58,049 nt of DNA, taken from positions 1-58,049 of the forward strand of contig DJMA01000054.1 of the NCBI GenBank assembly GCA_002436415.1, given 5' to 3'. This DNA is from Bdellovibrionaceae bacterium UBA6502. Its GTDB lineage: Bacteria; Bdellovibrionota; Bdellovibrionia; Bdellovibrionales; UBA840. Under the pieces are notes generated by a model, which searched no databases, was not told the origin of the DNA, and saw only the letters and a list, made by a program, of their open reading frames with translations. The translations under genes were made by a program, and so were the position numbers. Shown here piece after piece: positions 26,320 through 36,100 of the stretch (the first letter of the stretch is position 1; every line of letters begins with the position of its first letter).

Positions 26320-27213
26320 TTATTGCTTAGCAGTTTTTCTACATAGCTTGCTCAATAATTCTCTTCGAGATTCTAAGATCGCAAAATCAATAGCTTCTCG
26401 CATATGATCTGGTAGGCCTGGCTTATAAACGGCTGGCATAAAATCAGGAACGGTCGCCATATGCCTGGCTTTGATCGCCGCACTATCTCGTTCATTCATT
26501 TCGAAAACATTTCCATCATCCATACTTCCGGCTTCACCCATATTATTCCACATATCTACTAGTACCCAGCCTCGATTTTTATCATAGATTATATTGTCTT
26601 CTCGAAAATCACCAATTTGATGGTACCTTGCTGTGGTTTTGGCAAAACTAATAAGGTCTTTTTCTACCTTTTCTAATTCTTCTTTACCTAGGCTTTTGCG
26701 AAACTCAGGCTTCATATAGTCAGAGTAATAAAAGGCTATATCAAGTTTCTCTTGGACAAGAAACTCAGAGTCGTGTGTTTCGGTAAAGTAGGATTTTGGC
26801 ATTGGTATATTTGATTTTATTAATTCCAGATAAGCACTTTTATAAGTATAGAAACTATCCATCAAGGGTAGGTGATATCCAAACATAATACTTAAAGGAG
26901 CAAAAAGTTTCTTTTTAGATTGTCGAACTCGCAAAACTTTTCCATCGCCAATATCGAAAATGGCATTAAAAAAATCTCCTTTGCCGACCAAGCCATAGAC
27001 TTTAAAACTTTGTCCCTTGCTAAAGCCAAGTACTAAGCTTTCAGTATTGCCTGATTCAAAATGGGAGATGATCTCTTGCATTTTACGATTGTAAGCATGG
27101 GCGTATCCGCCTTTTTCTTTAAAAAGCTGGTAATTATGATTTTGTGATTTAGCAGTTCCTGTTCCTAAAAAGAACAACACTAGGTATATAAATACCTTAT
27201 TTCGCTTCCACAT
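26320..27213 (-). CDS. Exported protein with a protein-kinase-like / APH-like fold
   Basis: An N-terminal signal peptide (FIYLVLFFLGTGTAKS, about residues 8-23) predicts export. The mature part shows kinase-fold landmarks in order: a nucleotide-loop region (about 70-90), a beta-3 strand KVLRVR (basic residue R95), a hinge-like EFLVQEKL (150-157), a catalytic-loop-like IGDFREDN (D202, N207) and a DFG-like VLVDM (D220). The D-x4-N then D spacing matches aminoglycoside phosphotransferase-like kinases (HGDLHPGN...vDw). A kinase-fold enzyme outside the cytoplasm would need extracytoplasmic ATP, which is unusual. It may also be a pseudokinase. No family name is recognised. Confidence 0.55.
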   Translation of the reverse strand: MWKRNKVFIYLVLFFLGTGTAKSQNHNYQLFKEKGGYAHAYNRKMQEIISHFESGNTESLVLGFSKGQSFKVYGLVGKGDFFNAIFDIGDGKVLRVRQSKKKLFAPLSIMFGYHLPLMDSFYTYKSAYLELIKSNIPMPKSYFTETHDSEFLVQEKLDIAFYYSDYMKPEFRKSLGKEELEKVEKDLISFAKTTARYHQIGDFREDNIIYDKNRGWVLVDMWNNMGEAGSMDDGNVFEMNERDSAAIKARHMATVPDFMPAVYKPGLPDHMREAIDFAILESRRELLSKLCRKTAKQ

Positions 27214-27327
27214 TTACTTCCCCAAGTAACAAAGATTTCCTAAAGCTCTTATAGCATAAGAAATTGTTATTCAAAGCGGCTTGTGTTTAATGTGGCGTTT
27301 TTTCACGAATTTAGCTATTAGTAAATG

Positions 27328-28479
27328 TTATTCATTTTCGGGGAAAGGTAGCTCTTCTAAAACTTTTTCTTTTAGTTGCTTCAGAATGCGAGCCTCTAGC
27401 TGGCGAGCTCGCTCTCTTGAAATTCCAAAGTGGTCGCCAATTTCTTGAAGAGTCTTTGGCTCGTCTTCCATGATTCTATGCTTTAAAATATAAAGCTCTT
27501 TTTCATTTAATTTGTCATGAATCTCTTCAATTTTGACAAGAATGAAATTTAAAATTTCTTGTTGCGCTAAGGCTTCGTCTTGAGCAGGAGTTTCTTCATC
27601 AGCATGAAGATCTAGCCAGTTTGTTTCAGAGTCGCCAACCGTTTTATCTAAGGATAAGTCGCCATGACGAATTCGTTGTTGCATTTGTTCAACGTCTTTA
27701 ACACTGACTTCTAGTTTTTCGGCGAGTTGTTTTACATCAGGCTCTTTGCCCATCAATTCTAATTTACGCTCTTCTCTGCGAAGTTGGTGAAACAGTTTTT
27801 TTTGTTTGGCGTTGCTACCAATCCTTACCATTGACTGCTGTCGCATTAGGTATTCTTTGATATAACCACGAATCCACCAAACGGCATAGCTAATGAGTCT
27901 TACTCCACGATAAGGATTATACTCCCGAACCGCATGCATTAAGCCAACATTCCCTTCTTGAACGAGATCGATGAGTTTGCCACCAAACTTCGCGTATTCA
28001 GCAGCAATTTTCACTACAAAACGAAGATTACTTGTAACCAGTTTTTCGGCAGCTTCTTGATCATTGTCTTCACGAAATTTCACTGCAAGGTCGTATTCTT
28101 CTTCTTTAGTAAGAAGAGGGTAGCGATTAACTTCTTGCATATACTTCGTCATTGGGTTGGAGGCAGCAAGGCTTTTTTCGTTGCTAGAAGGAGACAGGGC
28201 TTTCAGTTCTTCTTGAATGTCTAAGAGTTCGTCTTCAGGAATGAAGTCTTCCTCCTCAAACTCCTCATCAAGTTCGGAATCATCAGAACTAAGATTCCAC
28301 TCTTTGTCTAAGATATCATCGGCGAGAATGTCTTGAGCTTCCTCTTCATCCTCTTCGTCAAAAAGAATTTCGGCTTCTATTCCGTCTGTATCATTGTCCT
28401 CATCGTCCCATACGATTTCGGCCTCATATTCTTGAGACTTATCTTGATCGCTTTGGGGGGAGGACTTTTTTCGAGACAT
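27328..28479 (-). CDS. rpoH: RNA polymerase sigma factor RpoH with a long acidic N-terminal extension
   Basis: Residues about 130-383 align with sigma-32: YMQEVNRYPLLTKEEEYDLA, LRFVVKIAAEYAKFG, LIDLVQEGNVGLMHAV and the RpoH-box-like AKQKKLFHQLRREE. Region 4 has LQEIGDHFGISRERARQLEAR. RpoH directs heat-shock gene transcription. The first 125 residues are extremely Asp/Glu-rich (for example WDDEDNDTDG, FDEEDEEE) and are absent from E. coli RpoH (284 residues). The extension may tune stability or RNA polymerase contact. A RpoD-like alternative is less likely because the RpoH box is present. Confidence 0.85.
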   Translation of the reverse strand: MSRKKSSPQSDQDKSQEYEAEIVWDDEDNDTDGIEAEILFDEEDEEEAQDILADDILDKEWNLSSDDSELDEEFEEEDFIPEDELLDIQEELKALSPSSNEKSLAASNPMTKYMQEVNRYPLLTKEEEYDLAVKFREDNDQEAAEKLVTSNLRFVVKIAAEYAKFGGKLIDLVQEGNVGLMHAVREYNPYRGVRLISYAVWWIRGYIKEYLMRQQSMVRIGSNAKQKKLFHQLRREERKLELMGKEPDVKQLAEKLEVSVKDVEQMQQRIRHGDLSLDKTVGDSETNWLDLHADEETPAQDEALAQQEILNFILVKIEEIHDKLNEKELYILKHRIMEDEPKTLQEIGDHFGISRERARQLEARILKQLKEKVLEELPFPENE

Positions 28480-28482
28480 CGT

Positions 28483-28797
28483 TTAGCTTAAAACCTTTTC
28501 CAATCTAGATTTTAATTTTTCTTCGATTACACCTTTGAAGGGGCTAAGCATTAAGCCGATGTTGATGGAGAATTTTACTACAGAAGTATCCCCAGAAGAG
28601 ATCACCTGCATATCAGCATCAAAACCTTTGCCTTTTGCACTTGCTTGCTTTTTATCGTCGTCCATCGAAAAACTATAGTTTCTGTCGATAGATTTTAGAT
28701 CTTTGTTGTCATCAATAAGACCTTTAATTTTTGAATAGGTCTCTTCTGCATTTAAACTTGAGTTGTATTCTATATTTATTTTAGCCATAGAGGCCAT
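28483..28797 (-). CDS. Polyhydroxyalkanoic acid system family protein (PHA_gran_rgn-like)
   Basis: A small 104-residue cytosolic protein. It has the alternating beta-alpha-beta pattern of this family: INIEYNSSLNAEETYSKIKG, then a GKGFDADM strand and GLMLSPFKGVIEEKLKSRLE. Family members are often annotated as polyhydroxyalkanoate granule or regulator proteins, but their actual role is poorly known. It lies three bases before rpoH and is probably co-transcribed with it. I use the upstream ATG because AAGG is correctly spaced; a second ATG three codons later is possible. Confidence 0.6.
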   Translation of the reverse strand: MASMAKINIEYNSSLNAEETYSKIKGLIDDNKDLKSIDRNYSFSMDDDKKQASAKGKGFDADMQVISSGDTSVVKFSINIGLMLSPFKGVIEEKLKSRLEKVLS

Positions 28798-29267
28798 TTT
28801 AATGCCTTTCGCCTTGCAAGTCCACAGCTTAAACGAATTGCAGGGATTACATAAGTCGCTAAAAACACATATGAATTAAGAAAAATGTTCATGCAGATTT
28901 AAAAAGCTAAAGTAAGAGTATATGATTTTTCAGCGCAAATGCTTCTACATAAAGCAAAAAAAGCTTTTTAAAAAAGTTAGCTTAGCTTCTATACCCATCT
29001 TTGTTTAGGAAGGCTTACTTTTTAAGGCAAAAGCCAGTTTTGCCTATCAGCAATTTCATTTTCCAAATGGCGTTTGCAAAGCTGGGGCAAACAAACTTCT
29101 TTTATGGCATTTCTGTGGATTTCGCTTGCTAGCATAGGTGAGCTGGGCTGCAAGATTAGCGAAGAGGAAACAATCTTGCTTAAAGCCAATTGTTTCACCA
29201 CTTTAGGACTTATAAAATACACAGGAAAGCAGAATCATTTTTGACCAAATCCTAGGCTTGTGTCAGA
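28798..29267. other. Divergent intergenic region between the rpoH unit and hisS
   Basis: This 470-base AT-rich region holds the promoters of both divergent units. A run AAAAAGCTTTTTAAAA near 28960 could form a weak hairpin. No RNA gene or clear promoter consensus could be assigned. A short minus-strand open frame at 29022-29222 has no ribosome site and is not called. Confidence 0.4.
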
Positions 29268-30560
29268 ATGGCCGCTATGAAAATACAGTCAGTTAGAGGA
29301 ATGAATGATATTGGAATCGAAGATAGTCCACTTTGGCGCTATATCGAATCTCACGCCAAAAAAGTTTTTGATGCTTATGGATTTGTTGAGCTTAGGACAC
29401 CTGTCCTAGAAAGCACCGCTTTATTCAAACGCGGGGTAGGGGAGGCGACCGATATCGTAGAAAAAGAGATGTACACCTTTGAAGATCGCAATGGCGAGTC
29501 TTTAAGTTTGCGTCCAGAGGGAACGGCCGCCACAGTTCGTGCGGTTTTAGAAAACTCCTGGTTAAGAGCGAATCCTGTTCTTAAATTATTTTACATCGCT
29601 CCGATGTTTCGTCATGAACGTCCACAAAAAGGTAGATACCGACAGTTTTATCAACTTGGCGTAGAAATGTTTGGTCCTGCTGGAGCCAGAGCTGATATTG
29701 AGGTTCTTGCTCTTCAGTATCTTCTTTTCAATAACCTTGGTTTGCAGGATGTGGAGCTTCGTCTTTCATCGGTAGGTTGTGAAACTTGTCGTCCTGAATA
29801 CAAAAAAATGTTGGTTGAAATTTTAACGCCACAAAAAGATCATCTGTGTGAAGATTGCCAACGTCGCTTGGAAACCAACCCTATGCGAATTTTGGACTGT
29901 AAAGTGGAAGGCTGTAAGAAGATCGCTAAGAATTTACCAGCAATGGTAGATCACTTGTGTGAAATTTGTGAACCACACTTTAATGAAGTTCGTGACGGAT
30001 TAGTGGCTTTGGAAATTCCTTTTAAAGTCGACCCAAGCATTGTTCGAGGCTTAGATTATTACAACCGCACCGCTTTTGAGTTTGTCTGTACTTCTGAGAA
30101 ATTAGGAGCACAAGCGACGATCTCAGGTGGTGGACGTTATGATAAGTTGGTTGAAGATTTAGGCGGCCCAGCAACTCCTGCTGTTGGTTTTGCTGCGGGT
30201 ATTGAGCGACTAACGATTTTACTAGAAGAAGTAAAAGATAAGTTAAAAACTTATGTTGATATTTGTTTTATTAATGCCGACGAAGCAGGAAAGGTAAAAA
30301 CTCTTCAGCTATGTCAAATGCTTCGCTCTAGAGGTATTCGTGCCGAAATGGATTTGGACAATAAATCCTTTAAAGCACAGATGAAGCGAGCCAATAAATT
30401 GGAAGCACGATACGTAATGATTTTGGGGCAATCCGAGATAGATAACAATGTCGCAATTCTAAAAAATATGGAAACCGGGGAGCAAGAAGATATTCTTTTG
30501 ACCCAAATTGAACAAGAATTAAAAGATCGTTTTCCGAAATCGGTAAACTTTAAATTATAA
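29268..30560 (+). CDS. hisS: Histidine--tRNA ligase
   Basis: Charges tRNA-His. It is a class II synthetase: motif 2 region RPEGTAATVRAVLEN and FRHERPQKGRYRQFYQ, the histidine-specific GLDYYNRTAFEF, and motif 3 PAVGFAAGIERL. The C-terminal anticodon-binding domain (about 330-430) includes MDLDNKSFKAQMKRANK. At 430 residues it is standard. ATG codons at 29268 and 29277 are both possible; neither has a strong ribosome site. It forms a unit with aspS, ten bases downstream. Confidence 0.97.
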   Translation: MAAMKIQSVRGMNDIGIEDSPLWRYIESHAKKVFDAYGFVELRTPVLESTALFKRGVGEATDIVEKEMYTFEDRNGESLSLRPEGTAATVRAVLENSWLRANPVLKLFYIAPMFRHERPQKGRYRQFYQLGVEMFGPAGARADIEVLALQYLLFNNLGLQDVELRLSSVGCETCRPEYKKMLVEILTPQKDHLCEDCQRRLETNPMRILDCKVEGCKKIAKNLPAMVDHLCEICEPHFNEVRDGLVALEIPFKVDPSIVRGLDYYNRTAFEFVCTSEKLGAQATISGGGRYDKLVEDLGGPATPAVGFAAGIERLTILLEEVKDKLKTYVDICFINADEAGKVKTLQLCQMLRSRGIRAEMDLDNKSFKAQMKRANKLEARYVMILGQSEIDNNVAILKNMETGEQEDILLTQIEQELKDRFPKSVNFKL

Positions 30561-30570
30561 GAGGTGAAGT

Positions 30571-32361
30571 TTGAAATTTGTATCTGAGCAAAAAAGAACC
30601 CATACTTGCGGTGAGCTTCGTGCAGAAAATGATGGCCAAGAAGTTGTGTTGATGGGCTGGGTAGACACCCGTCGCGATCATGGTGGATTGGTGTTTTTAG
30701 ATTTAAGAGACCGTTATGGACTGACTCAAGTAGTCCTAGATCCAAGTAAAGAAGCTACGAAATCTGCCAAAGACTTTCGTTCTGAGTATGTAATTGCTCT
30801 AAAGGGTGTAGTTCGTAAACGCCCTGATGGAATGGCAAATAAAAAATTAGATACAGGTGATATTGAGGTAGAAGCTGTCGAGTGTGCGATCTTATCAGCA
30901 GCAGAAACTCCACCAATTCAAGTGAACGATGAAAAAGTGTCTGAGAATATGCGTTTAAAGTATCGTTACTTAGACCTAAGATCCAATAAGCTACAAAAAA
31001 ATTTCCAAACTCGTCACAAGCTTGTAACGACCATTCGAGCGGCTTTAAACGAGATGGATTTTTGGGAAATTGAAACTCCAATTCTTTATAAAAGTACGCC
31101 AGAGGGCGCACGAGATTATTTAGTTCCGTCTCGTGTTCACCCAGGTTCATTTTATGCTCTTCCTCAGAGTCCACAGACTTTAAAGCAGTTATTAATGGTT
31201 TCTGGTTACGATAAATACTATCAAATCGCTCGTTGTTTTCGTGACGAGGATTTACGTGCTGACCGTCAACCTGAGTTTACTCAACTCGATTTAGAGATGA
31301 GCTTTGTTGATGTTGATGACATCATAGCAGTGAACGAAAAGGTTTTGAGAAAGGTTTGGCAGACTGTTCGTGGCAGAGAGATTAGTGAGATCCCTCGCAT
31401 GACATATGCAGACGCTATGAATCGCTACGGTTGTGATAAGCCGGATCTACGTTTTGGGATGGAGTTAAAAGACTTAAGTGAGCATTTAACTGGCTGTGGT
31501 TTTAAAGTATTTGAAGATGTAATTGCTCGTGAAGATGGAGCTGTGAAAGGGATCTTGCTAGAGGGAAAAGCTTCAGAAGTTAGCCGTGCAAAAATCGATA
31601 AATTGACAAAACTTTCTCAGAAATCTGGAGCTAGAGGACTGGTTTGGGTAAAATGGGAAGCGGATAAAATCTCAAGCCCTGTTGGAAAGTTTTTTGATGA
31701 TGAAAAATTAAAGGGAATCATCTCGGCAATGGGCGGAAAAGAGGGTGATGTTGCGTTTATCGTTGCTGACACTTGGTCGACCACTTGTTCAGTGCTTTCT
31801 ACATTAAGACTAAATCTCGGTAATGATTTTGACCTAATTGATCGTTCTCAAGATAAGTTTTTATGGGTAACAGATTTCCCATTATTAGACTTCTCACCAG
31901 AAGATGGTCGTTGGTATGCCATGCACCATCCGTTTACGATGGTTGGCGACGAATTTGTTGATGACCTTTTAAATCACAATGACGAAAACTTTGGAAAAAT
32001 GACAGCCAAAGCCTATGACCTTGTTTGTAATGGTTATGAAATAGGTGGTGGAAGTATTCGTATCCATAATCCAAAAGTGCAAGAGGCGATGTTTAAAGCC
32101 CTTGGAATCTCTGAAGAAGAAGCGCAAGAGCGTTTTGGCTTTTTCGTTGAGGCACTTCGTTACGGAACTCCTCCGCATGGTGGAATAGCTTGGGGTATAG
32201 ATCGTGTAAGTATGATTTTAACCAACACAGAAAGCATTCGTGATGTAATTGCATTTCCTAAGACGGCAAAGGCCTACGACCTAATGGCAGATGCTCCTAG
32301 TCAGGTGGACCGCGATCAGTTGTTTGAGCTTAGCATTCGAGTGCAAAAACAAGAGGATTAA
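30571..32361 (+). CDS. aspS: Aspartate--tRNA ligase
   Basis: Charges tRNA-Asp, and tRNA-Asn too in organisms with the indirect route. It has the N-terminal OB fold (VVLMGWVDTRRDHGGLVFLD), the catalytic core with STPEGARDYLVPSR, PQSPQTLKQLLMVSG and RCFRDEDLRADRQPEFTQLD, the bacterial GAD insertion (about 290-415), and motif 3 GIAWGIDRV. At 596 residues it is of bacterial type. It starts with TTG preceded by GAGGTGAAG. It is followed by a strong terminator. Confidence 0.97.
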   Translation: MKFVSEQKRTHTCGELRAENDGQEVVLMGWVDTRRDHGGLVFLDLRDRYGLTQVVLDPSKEATKSAKDFRSEYVIALKGVVRKRPDGMANKKLDTGDIEVEAVECAILSAAETPPIQVNDEKVSENMRLKYRYLDLRSNKLQKNFQTRHKLVTTIRAALNEMDFWEIETPILYKSTPEGARDYLVPSRVHPGSFYALPQSPQTLKQLLMVSGYDKYYQIARCFRDEDLRADRQPEFTQLDLEMSFVDVDDIIAVNEKVLRKVWQTVRGREISEIPRMTYADAMNRYGCDKPDLRFGMELKDLSEHLTGCGFKVFEDVIAREDGAVKGILLEGKASEVSRAKIDKLTKLSQKSGARGLVWVKWEADKISSPVGKFFDDEKLKGIISAMGGKEGDVAFIVADTWSTTCSVLSTLRLNLGNDFDLIDRSQDKFLWVTDFPLLDFSPEDGRWYAMHHPFTMVGDEFVDDLLNHNDENFGKMTAKAYDLVCNGYEIGGGSIRIHNPKVQEAMFKALGISEEEAQERFGFFVEALRYGTPPHGGIAWGIDRVSMILTNTESIRDVIAFPKTAKAYDLMADAPSQVDRDQLFELSIRVQKQED

Positions 32362-32366
32362 AATCT

Positions 32367-32389
32367 GAGGGGCCAAGCCCCTCTTTTTT
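32367..32389 (+). terminator. Rho-independent terminator after aspS
   Basis: A 7-bp G+C-rich stem GAGGGGC/GCCCCTC (32367-32373 with 32377-32383) with a CAA loop is followed by six T. It ends the hisS-aspS unit. The next gene starts 13 bases later, so it needs its own promoter or readthrough. Confidence 0.88.
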
Positions 32390-32402
32390 GTGGAGTGTTT
32401 CA

Positions 32403-32921
32403 ATGGAAAATTCATCAATCAGTAATCTTGAATATCGTTTCGTAGAAAAATTCGATGACGAAATTTATAAGAGCTTAATGGATGAAAACCTTCACAATTC
32501 TCCTTATGTTCTTCCCGCTTTTGATTTGAATGGTCCTGGCGACTCCAGTTTTGTTCGCACGGGTAAAGAGTTGCGCTTAGCGGTTTTTGATTCAGATAAA
32601 ATGATTGCTCTCTCGTGGGGACATGCCATTAGCTCGAAGCAGTTTCAAATGAATATTTCTTTAGTTGATCAGCAATATCGCAAACAGGGCATTTATCAAA
32701 AGATGCTCGAGTTGGTATTAGAGAATACCAAAGAGTTTGATGAAGTGGATTCCTTTCATCATATGTGGAATAACAATATCATTCGCTTAAAATTAAAAGC
32801 AGGTTTTCGTATCATTGGTTTTAATCAAAGCCATATTGTTGGGACTTGTTTGCGAATGCGATTTCATCATAATAAAGCAGTGGAACAGGCTTTTTTAAGC
32901 CGCGAAATACCCGCAAAATAA
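32403..32921 (+). CDS. GNAT-family N-acetyltransferase
   Basis: A predicted acetyl-CoA-dependent transferase of about 172 residues. The acetyl-CoA-binding region reads NISLVDQQYRKQGIYQKMLE, with the Q/R-x-x-G-x-Y/A pattern of motif A, followed by the motif B-like WNNNIIRLKLKAGFRIIGF. Substrate unknown. I use the ATG at 32403 rather than an in-frame TTG 15 bases upstream, since TGGAG is well placed. It sits directly after the aspS terminator. Confidence 0.72.
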   Translation: MENSSISNLEYRFVEKFDDEIYKSLMDENLHNSPYVLPAFDLNGPGDSSFVRTGKELRLAVFDSDKMIALSWGHAISSKQFQMNISLVDQQYRKQGIYQKMLELVLENTKEFDEVDSFHHMWNNNIIRLKLKAGFRIIGFNQSHIVGTCLRMRFHHNKAVEQAFLSREIPAK

Positions 32922-33150
32922 AGCTAAACCAGTTTCGATAAGCTGTATGTAAAGCTTCTTTTGCCGTACATTTTCCAGGATAAGTTTTCTAGGAACTCCC
33001 GATCTATAAATGTTATTAATACTATCAAAAGCACTCATTTATATAGATGGCAGTAATTCTTTCAAATTCCTATAATGTTTATCCAAAATCAAATTCGTTT
33101 TTGTTCTTAAGTACTTAGGCCTTATATTAGCCTTTCTTATCGGAGGGAAT

Positions 33151-36100
33151 ATGAGAAGGACTTTGGGCAGTCTTATATATAGCGCAATTATTAGCGTTCT
33201 TTTGGTTACAGCGGTTTTTGCCGATGAAAAAAAGTTTGATATCGATGTACAAGATTTTAAGCGGTATGAGTTACAATTCTCTGGGGAAGAGAATATTCAA
33301 AACGCGAGAAAGTTAATCGGTGAATTGACCGCAAAGTATGCCGTGGAGAGCGTGGATAAGTATTTGTTTGAAATTTTAAGTAAAAGTTTAAACAGCTTTT
33401 CTATTTCAGTTTCTTCTTTCCAGGCCATTTTATTGCACTTGATGCCACAAGATAGAGAGTTGGCGAAGACCAAAGAGCATTTCGTTAGAAATCTTAGAAA
33501 TCAAATCCTAAACCCACAAAGAAACAAACTATTCTTAAATTATTCTCCAGAAACCTATGACAAGAATCAAACTTCATTAAAAAGGTTGAGAGGCTACGCG
33601 GCGATTCTTGTGGATAAGTTTGGAGAACGTTTTTATAAACAAGCCAATCAAGCCTACCATCAATTTATTAGTAGCCAGAATAAAAAGAATTTACCTGTGG
33701 TCTATCAAGAGAATCAGAAAAAAACTGAGGATCTTTGGAGTAAAAAAGATTTAAGAAAGCGCCTGCAGGACGCGAAAAAGGCGAATCAGAATAAAGTGGT
33801 TCAGGATCAAATTGATAAACTACTTATCACATTACGCGCCGATTTGATGGATCGTGAAAAGCAAAGACAAATTGAGGGTAAGAGCATTGAAATTTATGGA
33901 AGAGAGACAGAAACTAAGATTATTCTAGATTCTTTTATTATGCTAGATGGACCGATTCCTTTTGTAGTAGGGGAAGCCGGAAGTGGAAAAAGTGCCTTGA
34001 TTCAAAATTTTGTTCAGACGCTTTTAGAGTCAAAGTATCCTAAGTTTAGCCAATATTTAACGGCTTTTTCAGACACTGGAGTTATGGAAGTTTCTGCACG
34101 TGACATATTATTGTTGGCACAGTTCTCCAATCCAATTGAAGTAATAAGAACTTGCCGAGATTATTTTGAGTCTATCAATAATGTGTTTACAAGGGACTTA
34201 AACGAAAAAGTGATTGTAGTTGTAAGTGATGCGCATTTATTACCTGAGCAAACTTTTTACCATATCAATCAAATTCAAAAACGCTCTGATCACGTCCGCT
34301 TCTTAATGCAAGGGGATGGAAAGAGAGTTAATCAGATATTTCAGGCTGAAGAGAGCTTGAAAGACAAATACAAAAAAATTAATATCTTAGAGTTAAAGGA
34401 CGGAATTGTTTCTGATATTCTTTTAGAAAATTGGATCCCTAAATTCGAAGATTACTATTATTTAAAATTTTCACCCAAGGTGATAGACCTAATTGTTAAA
34501 AGTTCTTCCATCATGTACCCAGATTTGGGGCTTTTAAATTCTAGCATCCGTTTTGCTCAAGACGTTTCCTTATACGCTTACAATGACTTTGTTAGCTCTA
34601 AGATTAAGACCTCAGGGGATAGAACTGTAACTGTAGCGGATGTTTATAGAATCATCGAGCAAAAGCTTGGTTTACCTGTAAACCCTTTTGAAGCAAAAAA
34701 ATTCATGCAATTTCAAAGAAATCTTGAAGATAAGCTCAATGAAGAAGTTTTAGGGCAACAGAGAATGGTTCACGATGTGGTACAGTTGTTTGGAGACTTA
34801 CTTCAGGATCGAAAGAGAAACATTCGTGTTGGAATGCTTTTAGGGCCAACAGGTGTGGGGAAAACAGAGGTGGGAAATGCCATCGCTAAGTTTGCCCTTA
34901 AAAACAATCAAGCATTTTTAGAATTAGATGGAAATGCTTATAAAGACCCAACTAGCATGAACACTCTAACTGGTTCAGGAGAAGGATATGCTGGTAGTAA
35001 AAAAGGAGTTTTGGGAGAATTTCTACTCAATGAATCTCGCGGTGCTAGTACGGCAGTGATTCTAATCAATGAGTTTGAGAAAGCTCACGAAGACATAGCC
35101 ACCAAACTGATGGAGTTTTTTGATAAAGGAAAACTTTCTCTAGGGGATGGTTCTGTTGCTGTTCCTAAAAAAGTTTTAGTTCTTCTTACTAGTAACAAGG
35201 CAGATGCTATGGTTTATCCAGAAGGTATAGACACTTGGTCTCAGTCGGAGTTAGAGAATCATATTCGATCCTTTGATAGTGATAAAATCAAAGAATTATT
35301 TACCAATTCCCAGGGGCCTAGCGACGGATTTGTTCTACATAATTCCATCACGAATCGAATTGATCGTTTTACATTAGCAATGCCAATCACAAAAGAGATT
35401 GCTCCAAAAATTGCTGACAAGCTCTTGTCTTATCACGTAAGGCAAGCTTTGGAGACTTACGGCTTGAAGGTAAGATTTACTGATGATGTGGTAAACAACC
35501 TTAGCTTAACCAATTACAATATGAAAGATGGTGCTAGACAAATCGTTAAACGCACCGAGATGTTCTTTAATAACGCGATGACAGAGGCTAGAAGTAACAA
35601 AGAATGGAATTTACAAGAAGGAAGTCAAATTAGATTAAAACTTTCCAAAGATGAAAAGTTCATAGAGATTTGGAATGGACGAAAAAAGTTGAAGCTTCCA
35701 GCGGAAGCAAAAGAGAACTTCAATCCTTACGAAGACTCTGAATTGTTGGAGAAACTTTACTCAATTGAAGAGCAGTTAAACAAAGCGGTCTTAAACCAGA
35801 AAGAAGCGAATCATTCCATCGCTCAGGCTGTTGCAGCTCATAAATTAAATCCAAATGCTGATAGTGCACTTAGTTTCTTTTTAGTAGGAACTTCTGGATC
35901 TGGTAAAACCGCTACAGGAAAAGCCTTGTCTGAAGTCTTATTCGGTTCGAAAGATCGTGTGACCTTAATTCCTTTAGGGGATATTGATGATATGTCAAAG
36001 TGGGGTAAGTTTTTTGGAGTTGAGCCAGAGTATCAAGGTGGAAAAGAAATTCGAGTATTTGAACAAGCTTTGATAAATTATCCCAATGGTGGAGTCGTGA

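Noticed and set aside
29066..29080. GG-N10-GC spacing near 29066
   Set aside because: The -12 part is AAAGC instead of TTGC and it lies about 200 bases from hisS, a housekeeping gene.
29022..29222. 66-codon open frame on the minus strand upstream of hisS
   Set aside because: It starts with GTG without a ribosome site, has no recognisable motif, and occupies the expected promoter region of hisS.
33118..33131. GG-N10-GC spacing before the AAA+/M41 gene
   Set aside because: The flanks (TAGGCC, TTAGCC) fit the sigma-54 consensus poorly, and the implied +1 would fall within the ribosome-binding site.
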